From assembly GCA_947166345.1 (NCBI GenBank), contig CAMVDU010000024.1:1-39561 (forward strand): DNA of 39,561 nt, written 5' to 3'. Each line of letters opens with the position of its first letter. Position 1 is the stretch's first letter. Position numbers and translations under genes: made by a program. Origin of the DNA: an uncultured Prevotellaceae bacterium (lineage in GTDB: Bacteria > Bacteroidota > Bacteroidia > Bacteroidales > Bacteroidaceae). This document shows, one piece after another, positions 7,220-16,538 of this stretch. The notes below the pieces were generated by a model. It worked only from the letters and a program-made list of their open reading frames with translations, was not told the DNA's origin and did not search any database.

Positions 7220-9040
7220 TTAGTCAGGAATGATTCTGATGCCACCTTTGTCGGCACTAGAAACACTTTGGGCATACGCCTTTAATGCTTTGGATACCTG
7301 ACGGTTACGCTTTAGTGGCTGTTGCGGACGAGCGTTGAGTTCTTCATCGCTCAGCTTCACGTTGATGCTGCGACTGGGAATGTCAATCACGATGATGTCG
7401 CCATCCTTGATCTTGCCGATATTTCCACCGTTGGCTGCCTCGGGCGAGATATGTCCGATACTCAAACCGCTGGTGCCGCCAGAGAAACGACCGTCGGTAA
7501 TCAAGGCACATTCCTTACCCAGGTGCATACTCTTGATATAGGAGGTGGGATAGAGCATCTCCTGCATGCCAGGACCACCCTTCGGTCCCTCGTGGGTAAT
7601 CACCACACAGTCGCCACTCTTCACCTTACCGCCAAGGATGCCTTCGCAAGCATCTTCCTGAGAATCGAAGACTACGGCAGGACCTTCGAAATGCCACAAT
7701 GCTTCATCAACACCAGCAGTCTTCACCACACAACCGTCCTGAGCGATATTGCCAAAGAGCACAGCCAGACCACCATCCTTGGTGTAGGCATGCTCTAAGT
7801 CACGGATGCAGCCGTTGGCACGATCGGTATCCAGTGTATCCCACTCTTCCGACTGCGAACCCATCTTAGTAGAGAAGCGATTGCCGGGAGCAGAGAAATA
7901 AATGTGTCTGGGATCATTCGCATCCCCCCTCCCTTTGGAGGGGTCGGGGGAGGCTTCATACATCTTCATGGCCTCGGCAAGGGTCATACCATCCACGCGG
8001 ACGGCAGAACCATCAATAAGTCCACCTTTATTCAGCTCGTTGAGGATACCAAGGATACCTCCTGCACGACCACACTCCTGAACAGAATATTTCTGCGTAT
8101 TGGGAGCCAGCTTACACAGGCAAGGCACCTTGCGACTCAGGGCGTCGATATCCTTCATGGTGAAGTCGGCACCAGCCTCCTGAGCTACAGCCAGCAGATG
8201 GAGCACCGTATTGGTAGAGCCGCCCATAGCGATATCCAGCGCCATCGCATTCATAAAGGCCTTGCGGGTAGCGATATTGCGAGGCAGTACGCTCTCATCG
8301 CCATCCTCGTAATAGGCAAAGGCATTCTTCACCACCTGACGGGCAGCTGCCTTGAACAGTTCTACGCGGTTGGTATGGGTGGCAAGGATGGTTCCGTTGC
8401 CTGGCAGAGAAAGACCGATGGCCTCTGTCAGCGAGTTCATGCTGTTGGCGGTGAACATGCCTGAGCATGAGCCGCAACCAGGACAGGCGCAACTCTCAAT
8501 CTCCTTCATCTCCTCGTCGGAAACAGAGGGGTCGGCACCTTTCACCATCGCCGTAATCAGGTCGGCATTCTCTCCACGCCATTTACCGGCCTCCATAGGG
8601 CCGCCAGAGCAGAACACCGTAGGGATATTCAGACGCATAGAAGCCATCAGCATGCCTGGCGTCACCTTGTCGCAATTAGAGATGCAGATCATAGCGTCGG
8701 CCTTGTGGGCATTCACCATATACTCTACGCTATCGGCAATGATATCGCGTGAGGGTAGGGAGTAGAGCATACCGTCGTGACCCATAGCGATGCCGTCGTC
8801 GATGGCAATCGTATTGAATTCTGCTGCATAGCAGCCCATCTTCTCTATCTCCTCGCGAACAATCTGTCCAATCTCGTGCAGATGCGTATGACCAGGCACA
8901 AACTGTGTGAACGAGTTAACGATGGCGATAATGGGTTTGCCAAACTGCTCGTGTTTCATACCTGTGGCCACCCACAAAGCACGGGCTCCGGCCATTCTGC
9001 GTCCTTCTGTGCAAACTGCACTTCTTAGTTTATTTTTCAT
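7220..9040 (-). CDS. ilvD: Dihydroxy-acid dehydratase
   Basis: Iron-sulfur enzyme of branched-chain amino acid and pantothenate precursor synthesis: dehydrates 2,3-dihydroxy-isovalerate or -methylvalerate to the 2-keto acids. The 606-residue product has the signature [15 protein letters not shown] and the cluster region [20 protein letters not shown], plus the C-terminal [17 protein letters not shown]. Near residue 363 a stretch [10 protein letters not shown] is encoded by a GC-rich palindromic repeat absent from homologues I remember; the reading frame stays open. It lies behind the PBP and thioesterase genes, apart from other ilv genes, with a tandem repeat upstream and no obvious promoter, so it may be read from the PBP promoter. 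Confidence 0.95.
   Translation of the reverse strand: MKNKLRSAVCTEGRRMAGARALWVATGMKHEQFGKPIIAIVNSFTQFVPGHTHLHEIGQIVREEIEKMGCYAAEFNTIAIDDGIAMGHDGMLYSLPSRDIIADSVEYMVNAHKADAMICISNCDKVTPGMLMASMRLNIPTVFCSGGPMEAGKWRGENADLITAMVKGADPSVSDEEMKEIESCACPGCGSCSGMFTANSMNSLTEAIGLSLPGNGTILATHTNRVELFKAAARQVVKNAFAYYEDGDESVLPRNIATRKAFMNAMALDIAMGGSTNTVLHLLAVAQEAGADFTMKDIDALSRKVPCLCKLAPNTQKYSVQECGRAGGILGILNELNKGGLIDGSAVRVDGMTLAEAMKMYEASPDPSKGRGDANDPRHIYFSAPGNRFSTKMGSQSEEWDTLDTDRANGCIRDLEHAYTKDGGLAVLFGNIAQDGCVVKTAGVDEALWHFEGPAVVFDSQEDACEGILGGKVKSGDCVVITHEGPKGGPGMQEMLYPTSYIKSMHLGKECALITDGRFSGGTSGLSIGHISPEAANGGNIGKIKDGDIIVIDIPSRSINVKLSDEELNARPQQPLKRNRQVSKALKAYAQSVSSADKGGIRIIPD
7924..7952. repeat. GC-rich palindromic repeat in frame inside ilvD
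   Basis: CCCCCTCCCTTTGGAGGGG then TCGGGGGAGG. CCCCTCC and GGAGGGG form a tight hairpin and the outer CCTCCCC/GGGGAGG can also pair. The element looks like the short GC-rich palindromes usually found between genes. Here it encodes [10 protein letters not shown] of IlvD. Confidence 0.6.
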
Positions 9041-9051
9041 TGTGTGATAAT

Positions 9052-9123
9052 TATGGGTCTAATGGGACTTATGGGTCTTATAGGACTTATGGGTCTTATA
9101 GGACTTATGGGACTTATGAGTTT
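9052..9123. repeat. 9-base tandem repeat between ilvD and the thioesterase gene
   Basis: About eight units of TATGGGTCT / TATAGGACT / TATGGGACT run head to tail through the 82-base gap. Units differ by one or two bases. It is a minisatellite-like array and may vary in copy number between strains. No promoter box is seen within it. Confidence 0.8.
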
Positions 9124-9869
9124 TATTTAAAAATGACTTTGCAGCGGACCACTTCAACGTCGCCCGTCTTCATGATGCGCACACAGTACTCGTTGTCGCC
9201 TGTCTGCTGAAGGTAGAACGACAGTTGGTCGCCAGCGTGACTCTCGGCCACATAGGCAATCTCCAGTCGGTGGATGGGATGCTGTCGATAGTAATCGAGG
9301 TCCCACAAGTCGAGCACGTGCTCAATGTATTTGACGGAGTTGATGTGTCCGTTGATGTCAACATCATTATAATAGGTGTCGATGGTGCGGACCAACGTTG
9401 CCTCGTCGTTCATCTTCACACGTCCTCCTTTGTCAATGGGACACGGCTTGTCGGTTACGATCCAGTCGTTGATGGCTCCGTTGTCAATGTCAAAGAGGTC
9501 CTGTGGCTGACGGGTTTCCGTATCAATCATAGCCCAGATGGAGCGTCCGTAGCCATAGACTTTATCATCTTCACCCACCACACGGAAATTGCGGTTGGTG
9601 AAGAAACGCATGGCACTCTCAACCCATGTCTCCACAAAAAACCTGGCGTTCTGCAAGGGCATCTCTTCCATCTCGATAGCCAGACGCGAGAGCACCCACG
9701 TCTTGTGTATCGTGTTCAGAAAGACCATACCGAAACCTCTGTCTGTAGAGTGGAAGTCGGCAGCGTTGAGCATGTGGTTGCCCAGATGGCCCATGAACAG
9801 TCTGTGCGAGAAGTCACAATGGAACGGTTCGGCTATGAACGGGTATTTTCCTACTTTGTCTTTAGTCAT
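9123..9869 (-). CDS. Acyl-ACP thioesterase
   Basis: Releases fatty acids from acyl carrier protein. The 248-residue product is a tandem hotdog protein of the plant FatA/FatB-like bacterial family (PF01643): N-terminal STDRGFGMVFL and TWVLSRLAIEMEEMP, then ESAMRFFTNRNFRV, and in the second hotdog VDINGHINSVKYIEHVLD, carrying the Asn and His of the active site. Length is normal. It follows the class A PBP gene by 16 bases, so they are probably co-transcribed. There is no signal peptide, so it acts in the cytosol. Chain-length preference cannot be read from the sequence. Confidence 0.9.
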   Translation of the reverse strand: MTKDKVGKYPFIAEPFHCDFSHRLFMGHLGNHMLNAADFHSTDRGFGMVFLNTIHKTWVLSRLAIEMEEMPLQNARFFVETWVESAMRFFTNRNFRVVGEDDKVYGYGRSIWAMIDTETRQPQDLFDIDNGAINDWIVTDKPCPIDKGGRVKMNDEATLVRTIDTYYNDVDINGHINSVKYIEHVLDLWDLDYYRQHPIHRLEIAYVAESHAGDQLSFYLQQTGDNEYCVRIMKTGDVEVVRCKVIFK

Positions 9870-9885
9870 GATTATACCGATATAA

Positions 9886-12288
9886 TTATTCTACAACTAC
9901 AAAGTCGTCATCATTGGCTGGGCGACGGGGCATGAAATCATCATCGACCTCGATGGGATTACCGTCATCATCGATCTCAATCATCTCAAAGTCGTCACCC
10001 TCGTGAGCACATGGGTTAAAGCCTGCAGGCAGGTCAAACTTGTCGTCTTCTCTATAGGGCAGAGATTTGTCTGCGTACACACTCTTCATGAAGTATGCGA
10101 AGACGGGGAGTGCAGCGTTGGCACCCTGACCATTGGCTGTGGTGTTGAAATGGATATCTGTTTCTTCACCGCCTACCCAGCAACCTGCAACCAACTTGGG
10201 AGCAACACCCATGAACCAACCGTCTTTGTTCTCATTGGTGGTACCTGTCTTACCGCCCAGCTCTGCCTTGATGCCATAGCGGTTGCGCAGGCGACTACCT
10301 GTACCGCCGTCCACCACCGCACGCAGCATCGTAAGCATCTTGTGGGCACTCTCTTCGTTGATGACCTCTTCACGTTGGGCCTTGAAGGTGGCGATGACTC
10401 TGCCTTCGCTGTCTGTAATCTTCGTCACATAGACAGGAGCAGTTCGTTCACCGTGATTGACGAAGGTGGTATAGGCGCTGACCATCTCAGCAACCGTCAC
10501 GTCGCAAGGACCGAGACAGAGTGACAATGTGGCCTGTATTTCCGGATTACGGATGCCGAACTTATAAAGCATTGTCTTCAGGTTCTTGGGTTTCAGAACA
10601 CTGATCAAGTAGGCTGCCACCCAGTTGTTGGATTGCTGGAGTCCCCATCTCAGTTCTACCATCTCGCCTTCGCGGGCTCGGCTGCCATTATGCGGATGCC
10701 AAGGACGTCCTATCTCATCATGATAGGTGCTGTCCACATTAGGCACCAGCGTACAAGGTGTCATGTTTCCGCCACTTGGCGATACTGCCAAAGAATAGAG
10801 GAAGGGCTTCATGGTAGAACCGACCTGTCGGCGGCCTTTGTTGACCATGTCGTAGGCAAAATGCTCGAAGTCGAGTCCACCCACATAGGCTTTCACCAAA
10901 CCACTGTCAGGGTCCATACACATAAAGCCTGTACGTAACAATGACTTCATGTATTTCAGTGAGTCGAGAGGCGTCATGATGGTGTCCTTCATACCTCTAT
11001 AGGTGAAGAGCTTCATGGCAGTCTTGGTATTGAAAGCTTTTTCTATCTCCTGCTCACTGGCTCCGTTGGCTTTCATCACGTCATAGCGGTCTGTCTTCTT
11101 GATGGCCTTCTTCAGTTTGGCCTGTGCGTCGGCTTTGGAAATCCTACTGGAGTAGGGCATGTTGGCGCTTTGACGTACCTCTTTGTTGAATACAGGCTGA
11201 AGTTCCTCAACAACATGTTTGTAACAAGCATCTTCGGCGTAAGCCTGCATGCGTGAGTCGATGGTTGTATAGATCTTCAGACCATCCGTATAGATATTAT
11301 AGGGACGCTTGTGACCGTTCTCAAGGGTTTTGTAGTTCTTGTTACACCAACCATACAGGGGATCATCGGCCCATGCTATTGAGTCGAGGTAGTATTGTTT
11401 TTTGTCGTATGGGTAATCCTCTATAACCGGTTTGGTTGCCATCATATATCGACGCAGGAAATCACGGAAATAGGTTGCCATACCGTCGTTATGGTCTGCC
11501 GTGTGGAAGTTCAGACCCAGAGGCTGTTCCGAACAGCTATCCACCTGTTCTTGTGTCAGGTAGTTGGCTTTTCTCATCTGTTCCAACACCACATTACGGC
11601 GGTCCTTACAACGGTCGGGATATCTGACGGGGTTGTAGTAAGCGGGGTTCTTACACATGCCGATGAGCATGGCCGACTCGTTGACTGTCAAGTCCTTAGG
11701 GTCTTTGGAGAAATAGACGTTTGCCGCAGTCTTGATACCAACAGCATTGTTGAGGAAGTCAAACTTGTTGAGATACATCGCGATGATTTCCTCTTTCGTG
11801 TAGTTACGCTCCAACTCGACGGCAATAGCCCATTCGATGGGCTTCTGCGTAAAACGCTCCAGCTTTGATCCTGCTGTTTCACTATAGAGCAGTTTAGCCA
11901 ACTGTTGGGTGATGGTAGAACCGCCACCCGAACTCTTCTGTTGAAGAAGAATGGTCTTGAAAATGGCTCGTCCTACGGCTTTGAAGTCAACGCCCGAATG
12001 TTCATAGAAACGAGCATCCTCGGTAGCGATGAGGGCCTGAACGATGGAAGGTGAGATATCCGAGATATCAACCATTACACGATTTTCTCGACTGAGACTA
12101 TAGGTTCCCATCAGCTTGCCATCGGCAGAATAGACCTGTGAGGCATAGCGGTTGATGGGGTTTTGTAAGTCTTTGATATCTGGCATATAGCCAATCTTTC
12201 CTTTTGAGATTGCCCAGAACATAACCACAAACGTGATAATACCAATTCCGATCAATCCCCACAGGATGCCTATAAACCATTTTCTCAT
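9886..12288 (-). CDS. Class A penicillin-binding protein (PBP1A-like)
   Basis: Bifunctional peptidoglycan synthase of 800 residues. An N-terminal membrane anchor is followed by the GT51 glycosyltransferase domain (ATEDARFYEHSGVD near residue 90, then GGSTITQQLAKLL) and the transpeptidase domain with the STMK active serine near residue 489, an SNN motif, and KTGTT near residue 679. The tail is very acidic (EGDDFEMIEIDDDGN and on), which is unusual but may be a linker or contact surface. The gene lies after rprY with a terminator-like hairpin between them and heads the unit PBP-thioesterase-ilvD. The exact orthologue name is not settled. Confidence 0.95.
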   Translation of the reverse strand: MRKWFIGILWGLIGIGIITFVVMFWAISKGKIGYMPDIKDLQNPINRYASQVYSADGKLMGTYSLSRENRVMVDISDISPSIVQALIATEDARFYEHSGVDFKAVGRAIFKTILLQQKSSGGGSTITQQLAKLLYSETAGSKLERFTQKPIEWAIAVELERNYTKEEIIAMYLNKFDFLNNAVGIKTAANVYFSKDPKDLTVNESAMLIGMCKNPAYYNPVRYPDRCKDRRNVVLEQMRKANYLTQEQVDSCSEQPLGLNFHTADHNDGMATYFRDFLRRYMMATKPVIEDYPYDKKQYYLDSIAWADDPLYGWCNKNYKTLENGHKRPYNIYTDGLKIYTTIDSRMQAYAEDACYKHVVEELQPVFNKEVRQSANMPYSSRISKADAQAKLKKAIKKTDRYDVMKANGASEQEIEKAFNTKTAMKLFTYRGMKDTIMTPLDSLKYMKSLLRTGFMCMDPDSGLVKAYVGGLDFEHFAYDMVNKGRRQVGSTMKPFLYSLAVSPSGGNMTPCTLVPNVDSTYHDEIGRPWHPHNGSRAREGEMVELRWGLQQSNNWVAAYLISVLKPKNLKTMLYKFGIRNPEIQATLSLCLGPCDVTVAEMVSAYTTFVNHGERTAPVYVTKITDSEGRVIATFKAQREEVINEESAHKMLTMLRAVVDGGTGSRLRNRYGIKAELGGKTGTTNENKDGWFMGVAPKLVAGCWVGGEETDIHFNTTANGQGANAALPVFAYFMKSVYADKSLPYREDDKFDLPAGFNPCAHEGDDFEMIEIDDDGNPIEVDDDFMPRRPANDDDFVVVE

Positions 12289-12339
12289 AATCAGTTAGCT
12301 AAATAGTTCAATATGTTTTGATGTTCGTAAGAAAAGCCA

Positions 12340-12375
12340 AAATCACCTGAGAGGAGGATTAGTCCTCCTCAGGGG
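12340..12375 (-). terminator. Hairpin over the rprY stop codon, terminator-like
   Basis: On the minus strand CCTGAGGAGGA, a short loop containing the TAA stop, and TCCTCCT(CT)CAGG form a stem of about 10 pairs with a two-base bulge, followed by TGATTTTGGCTTTT. The stop codon of rprY is inside the hairpin. Confidence 0.55.
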
Positions 12376-13057
12376 TGATAAGCTTATAGCCTTTGCCGTG
12401 GATGTTGATAATCTCAATCTGCGGGTCTTCCTTCAGGTGCTTGCGCAGCTTGGTGATGTACACATCCATTGAACGGGCATTAAAGTAATTGTCGTCTATC
12501 CAGATGGTCTTCAAGGCGAAGTCACGCTGGAGGATCTCATTTGCGTGAGAGCAGAGGAGTGCCAGCAGTTCGTTTTCCTTGGTGGTCAGCTTGGTCTGTT
12601 CGTTACCGATAGAGAGCAACTGCTTTTGCGTGTCGAAGGTGAACTTACCGATACGGTAGAGAGTTGACTCCTTATTCTTCTTGCCACGAACGCGACGCAG
12701 GATAGCTTCAATACGGAATACGAGCTCCTCCATAGAGAAAGGCTTGGTGATATAGTCGTCGGCACCCAGCTTGAATCCCTCCAGAATATCTTCCTTTAGG
12801 GTCTTGGCGGTTAAGAAGATAATGGGTATTTCCGCATTTGCACTACGAATCTCCTGGGCCAGTGTGAATCCGTCTTTCTTGGGCATCATCACGTCAAGCA
12901 CGCAGATGTCGAATTTTGTCTTCATGAAGGCTCTGAAACCAGCCTCGCCATCAGCGCAGAGTTCTGCATCGAACCCTTTGGCTGCTAAATACTCACGAAG
13001 CAACATGCCGAGGTTCTCATCGTCCTCGCAAAGTAAGATCTTTAACTTGTCTTCCAT
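12359..13057 (-). CDS. rprY: OmpR-family response regulator RprY
   Basis: A 232-residue DNA-binding regulator. The receiver domain (1-120) has the acidic pair in LLCEDDENLG, the phospho-acceptor Asp near residue 55 in VLDVMMPKKDG, FLTAKT and the KPF switch Lys. The C-terminal winged helix (from about 135) shows LTTKENELLALLCSHANEIL and SMDVYITKLRKHLKEDP, typical of OmpR/PhoB regulators. It lies 36 bases after its kinase, the order known for Bacteroides rprX-rprY. The orthologue call rests on similarity to the Bacteroides protein as I remember it; the family is certain. Confidence 0.9.
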   Translation of the reverse strand: MEDKLKILLCEDDENLGMLLREYLAAKGFDAELCADGEAGFRAFMKTKFDICVLDVMMPKKDGFTLAQEIRSANAEIPIIFLTAKTLKEDILEGFKLGADDYITKPFSMEELVFRIEAILRRVRGKKNKESTLYRIGKFTFDTQKQLLSIGNEQTKLTTKENELLALLCSHANEILQRDFALKTIWIDDNYFNARSMDVYITKLRKHLKEDPQIEIINIHGKGYKLITPEED

Positions 13058-13093
13058 AATTGTGATTGTTTTTGAAGTTATTATTATAGTTGA

Positions 13094-14656
13094 TTATTCA
13101 CTCTCTTTAATGGTGGGCAGGGTGATGATGAACTTTGTTCCTTTGCCAAGTTCACTCTCACAACGTATCTCGCCGTCGTGCAGGTTGATGATCTCCTTAA
13201 CATAGGCCAGACCCAACCCGAAACCTTTCACGTCGTGAACGTTGCCGGTATGCACGCGGTAGAACTTGTCAAAAATCTTTTTGGCATTCTCGCGTTTCAC
13301 GCCGCGTCCGTCATCACTGATGGAGAAGCACAGATGACTGCCTTCGTTCCAAGTGCGAATGTGGATGTTCACGGGCATGTCGGGCTTACGATACTTGACA
13401 GCGTTGTCAAGCAGGTTGGTGATGGCGTTCTGGAAATGGACCTCGTCGGCAAAAATGGCTGAGTCAACGGCTTCTATCTCTGTATAGATTTTGCCTCCTG
13501 TATGCTCGACACGTAAGGAGAACGTCGATGCAATCTGTTCCAGGAGCTCATTGAGATCCAGTTCTTTCTTTTTGAACGATGTTGTCTTACGGTCGAACAT
13601 CGACATTTGCAGTACCTTCTCCACCAGGAAACGCAAACGACGTGACTCATCGGCGATGACACCCCCAAGATGTTTCATCATATGGGGACTCTTTGTCACA
13701 GCATCGTCACTCAGCATCTGTGCTGCCAGCGAGATACTACTGATAGGTGTCTTTAACTCGTGAGTCATATTGTTGATGAAGTCGTTCTTGATCTCCGTAT
13801 AGCGCTTTTGTCTGAAGATAATATAAATAGTGAAGATAAAGGTGACCAACAGTACGATGGCAAAGATGATGGCAGGAATCATGAATCGTACGCTTGAATA
13901 TATGTACGAACCTATCTCAGGAAAATGAATGCGCACATAGCCGGTGACCGTGTTGGGATCGTCATTCATGAATAGTTCCTGGGTATAGCAAGCCTCTTCA
14001 CCTTCTGAAGTATAGTCATCACAGCGGCGCACTTCCTTGCCATCGGCCGTAGTAACGATATAATGGAAGGGGATGGTGATACCATTCTGACTTAGCTCGT
14101 TCTTGATACTTAGGTGGAGCAGATTGAAGTTAATACGCTCTTCCAAAGGTTTTTTGCTGGCAGTATAGAGGATATTATAGACCACTTCGTTCAGCAGCGC
14201 CTTCTGATAGACATATCGTGTTCGTACGATCTCTTGCAGCGTCTTGGTGCCTTCCAACAGCGATGGGTTCTCAGCGTTGATAATCATTGCCTTTGGAATG
14301 GAGGCCGGTTTTGTGGTGAAGGTCTTTACTTCGAACGATGAGTAGGTGGTACCGTCTTCTGACGATACCTTCGACTCGTGTGAGTGCTGGATGGTGCCAT
14401 TCAGCCCGTCAACCACCAGCGAGTCTTGCGTCTGTGCATGACGTTCTACCTCGGCGACGTCCTTCTCCAGATAACGACGTGTCTCGTTGAGTTCCAGGTT
14501 GCGAGCCACCTCTTTCAGGCTTTGTTTGACACTTTCGTCAAACTGTGCTTTCTTCATGCGGGCCATCTGCTCAATATAGGATATCTGCAGATAAAGCAGT
14601 CCAAGGAACGAGAGTCCCATGACAACTGCAATGGTCCATATGGTCGATTTCTTCAT
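13094..14656 (-). CDS. rprX: Sensor histidine kinase RprX
   Basis: An inner-membrane kinase of 520 residues partnering RprY. One N-terminal membrane segment (IWTIAVVMGLSFLGLLYLQI), a periplasmic sensor part of about 230 residues, a second segment (FMIPAIIFAIVLLVTFIFTIYII), then HisKA with the phospho-acceptor His near residue 297 (NNMTHELKTPISS) and HATPase with NLLDNAVKYRKP, ISDDGRGV and GFGLGLAYVKEI. All catalytic boxes are intact. It has its own promoter (14679-14687). The stimulus is unknown. Confidence 0.93.
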   Translation of the reverse strand: MKKSTIWTIAVVMGLSFLGLLYLQISYIEQMARMKKAQFDESVKQSLKEVARNLELNETRRYLEKDVAEVERHAQTQDSLVVDGLNGTIQHSHESKVSSEDGTTYSSFEVKTFTTKPASIPKAMIINAENPSLLEGTKTLQEIVRTRYVYQKALLNEVVYNILYTASKKPLEERINFNLLHLSIKNELSQNGITIPFHYIVTTADGKEVRRCDDYTSEGEEACYTQELFMNDDPNTVTGYVRIHFPEIGSYIYSSVRFMIPAIIFAIVLLVTFIFTIYIIFRQKRYTEIKNDFINNMTHELKTPISSISLAAQMLSDDAVTKSPHMMKHLGGVIADESRRLRFLVEKVLQMSMFDRKTTSFKKKELDLNELLEQIASTFSLRVEHTGGKIYTEIEAVDSAIFADEVHFQNAITNLLDNAVKYRKPDMPVNIHIRTWNEGSHLCFSISDDGRGVKRENAKKIFDKFYRVHTGNVHDVKGFGLGLAYVKEIINLHDGEIRCESELGKGTKFIITLPTIKESE

Positions 14657-14678
14657 TGTACTATTCTCTTACTTGGCT

Positions 14679-14687
14679 GCAAAGGTA
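14679..14687 (-). promoter_or_regulatory. -7 box of the rprX-rprY promoter
   Basis: TACCTTTGC on the minus strand, 23 bases before the rprX ATG, leaving a leader of only about 15 bases. The -33 region is poor. The 286-base gap up to 14943 is otherwise AT-rich, with no RNA gene seen in it. Confidence 0.55.
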
Positions 14688-14887
14688 AGGATAATACATG
14701 GATTATAATCTATTCTGTTAATTAATTCTGTTAAATTTAACTATATTAACACAAACATAAGAAATTAGTGTTATATACAAACATTATCATATTTTTATTT
14801 CTCGTTTTTCATTTCTCTTGTTCTATATCCTCACAAATACCTTTATTATAAATAATTCTTAATTCTATAGTTGAAAACCTTAAAAAC

Positions 14888-14919
14888 TTTGTGTGCTTGC
14901 CATTTTTTTTGTACTTTTG
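14888..14919 (+). promoter_or_regulatory. Promoter of the MORN-yhcH-glgB unit
   Basis: TTTG 14888-14891, exactly 20 bases, then TACTTTTG 14912-14919. It fixes the start of the downstream gene: an in-frame codon at 14871 would lie upstream of the promoter, so ATG 14943 is the real start. Confidence 0.65.
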
Positions 14920-14942
14920 GGCTGCAAAAACAGGAAACCATC

Positions 14943-16055
14943 ATGAAATTTAGATACTATTTAATATTAACTTTACTTCTCACGCCCGCTATGATGATAG
15001 CCCAAGGCATTTCATTAGGCTCGTGCAAGACAAATGACGGAGGGGAGTATAATGGCGAGATGTCGCAAGGGAAGCCCCACGGTAAAGGCGTCACTATATG
15101 GTCCAATGGCAACCGCTACGACGGAGAGTATGCCAAAGGCAAACGTCAAGGCTATGGTGTATTCATCTTTCCAGACGGTGAGAAGTACGAAGGCCAGTGG
15201 TTCGACGACCACCAGCACGGTAACGGTACCTTTTATTTTCTGAACAATAATAAATATGTAGGTCTGTGGTTTAAGGACTACATGCAGGGTCACGGCATTA
15301 TGTACTACTATAATGGCGATATCTACGACGGTATGTGGCACGAGGACAATCGCAATGGCCAAGGGAAGTACACATTCGCTTCTGGGGCTGTGTATGAGGG
15401 CACCTGGAAGGATGATCAGAAATGGGGTAAAGGACGCTTTGACTGGGGAGACGGCACTGTGTATGAAGGTGAATGGGCCCACAATCAACGTAATGGTGAG
15501 GGTACCTATAAATATGCCTCTGGTGATATCTACAAGGGTAAGTGGTTGAACGACAAGCAACAGGGCAAGGGTGTGTGCCGCTTTGCCAATGGTGATATCT
15601 ATGAAGGCGACTATGCCAATGGTGAGCGAACGGGCAACGGTCTCATTCGCTATGCTAACGGGGATACCTACAACGGACATTTCTTGAACGGCTATAAGCA
15701 GGGTAAGGGCACTGTTGTCTGGGCTAATGGCGACAAGTATGAAGGTTTCTGGGCCGATGACCATCCTGATGGTAAGGGAAAGCTTACCACCAAGCAGGGT
15801 GATGTTATTGATGGTACCTTCAAAGGTGGTCAGCTTCATGGCGAGTGCATCGGTCATATGTCAGACGGCTCCAGGTTTAAGTCATACTACGAGAACGGCA
15901 AACGTAATGGCAGCTCTATTGAAGAAGATAAGAACGGCAAGCGCATAGAATGCACCTATGTGGATGGACGCAAGAATGGCCCGTTTGTTGAGAAAGACCG
16001 CAATGGAAATATCACTGCCCAAGGCACCTATGTCAACGGACAGAGACGTCAATAA
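14943..16055 (+). CDS. Secreted MORN-repeat protein
   Basis: A 370-residue protein with a Sec signal peptide (MKFRYYLILTLLLTPAMMIA, cut before Gln) and then 23-residue MORN units of the form Y-x-G-x-W-x6-G-x-G. I count 11 clear units from about residue 35 and three or four decayed ones at the end that lose the aromatic and Gly positions. MORN arrays form a long beta sheet that serves as a scaffold or membrane contact. There is no enzyme domain. It heads a unit with yhcH-family and branching-enzyme genes (gaps 32 and 4 bases), so a role tied to glycan handling is possible but unproven. Confidence 0.9.
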   Translation: MKFRYYLILTLLLTPAMMIAQGISLGSCKTNDGGEYNGEMSQGKPHGKGVTIWSNGNRYDGEYAKGKRQGYGVFIFPDGEKYEGQWFDDHQHGNGTFYFLNNNKYVGLWFKDYMQGHGIMYYYNGDIYDGMWHEDNRNGQGKYTFASGAVYEGTWKDDQKWGKGRFDWGDGTVYEGEWAHNQRNGEGTYKYASGDIYKGKWLNDKQQGKGVCRFANGDIYEGDYANGERTGNGLIRYANGDTYNGHFLNGYKQGKGTVVWANGDKYEGFWADDHPDGKGKLTTKQGDVIDGTFKGGQLHGECIGHMSDGSRFKSYYENGKRNGSSIEEDKNGKRIECTYVDGRKNGPFVEKDRNGNITAQGTYVNGQRRQ

Positions 16056-16087
16056 CTGATAATAATAACCTAAAATATAGTTACACA

Positions 16088-16534
16088 ATGATTATCGACA
16101 CACTCGACAACCTCGTTAAGTACGAGAAGATTAACCCACTCTTCTCAGAAGTTGTGGCATTTCTGAGAAAAAACGACTTGAACAAACTGCCTGAAGGCAA
16201 ACACTCTATCGTTGGCAACGACCTCTTTGTAAACATCCAAGTAGCAAAGAGTAAAACCCCCGACGAGGCCGTCATTGAGACTCACCGTCGTATGATTGAC
16301 ATCCAGATACCCATCGACGCATCCGAGACCTATGGTTATACGCCTCTGTGCAATTTGCCCGATGAACCTTATAATGACGAGAAAGACATCACAAAGTACA
16401 AAGACCTCATGGCTGAGAGCTACATCGATTGTCAGCCGGGTATGTTTGCCATCTTCTTCCCCCAAGATGGTCATGCACCCTGCATCTCGTTTACCCCAGA
16501 AATCAAGAAAGCAATATTTAAAGTAAAAGTATAA
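16088..16534 (+). CDS. YhcH/YjgK/YiaL family protein (DUF386)
   Basis: A 148-residue cupin-like protein of the family that includes E. coli YhcH/NanQ (sialic acid anomerase) and the EbgC small subunit. Family hallmarks: the start IIDTLDNLVKYEKINP, a central ETHRRMIDIQIPIDASETYGY with the conserved His, and the end GMFAIFFPQDGHAPCI with the metal-binding-type His. Cytosolic. It lies four bases before glgB, so it is co-translated with the branching enzyme; a sugar-isomerising or mutarotating role is plausible. The substrate cannot be told. Confidence 0.85.
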   Translation: MIIDTLDNLVKYEKINPLFSEVVAFLRKNDLNKLPEGKHSIVGNDLFVNIQVAKSKTPDEAVIETHRRMIDIQIPIDASETYGYTPLCNLPDEPYNDEKDITKYKDLMAESYIDCQPGMFAIFFPQDGHAPCISFTPEIKKAIFKVKV

Positions 16535-16538
16535 GACT

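Noticed and set aside
7220..9040. ilvD as a pseudogene because of the repeat insert
   Set aside because: The frame is continuous over 606 codons and all conserved motifs on both sides are intact.
9052..9123. CRISPR-like array
   Set aside because: Nine-base units run head to tail without spacers, and no cas genes are near.
14690..14942. RNA gene in the rprX-MORN gap
   Set aside because: Only AT-rich sequence and the promoter are seen; no tRNA fold or strong hairpin.
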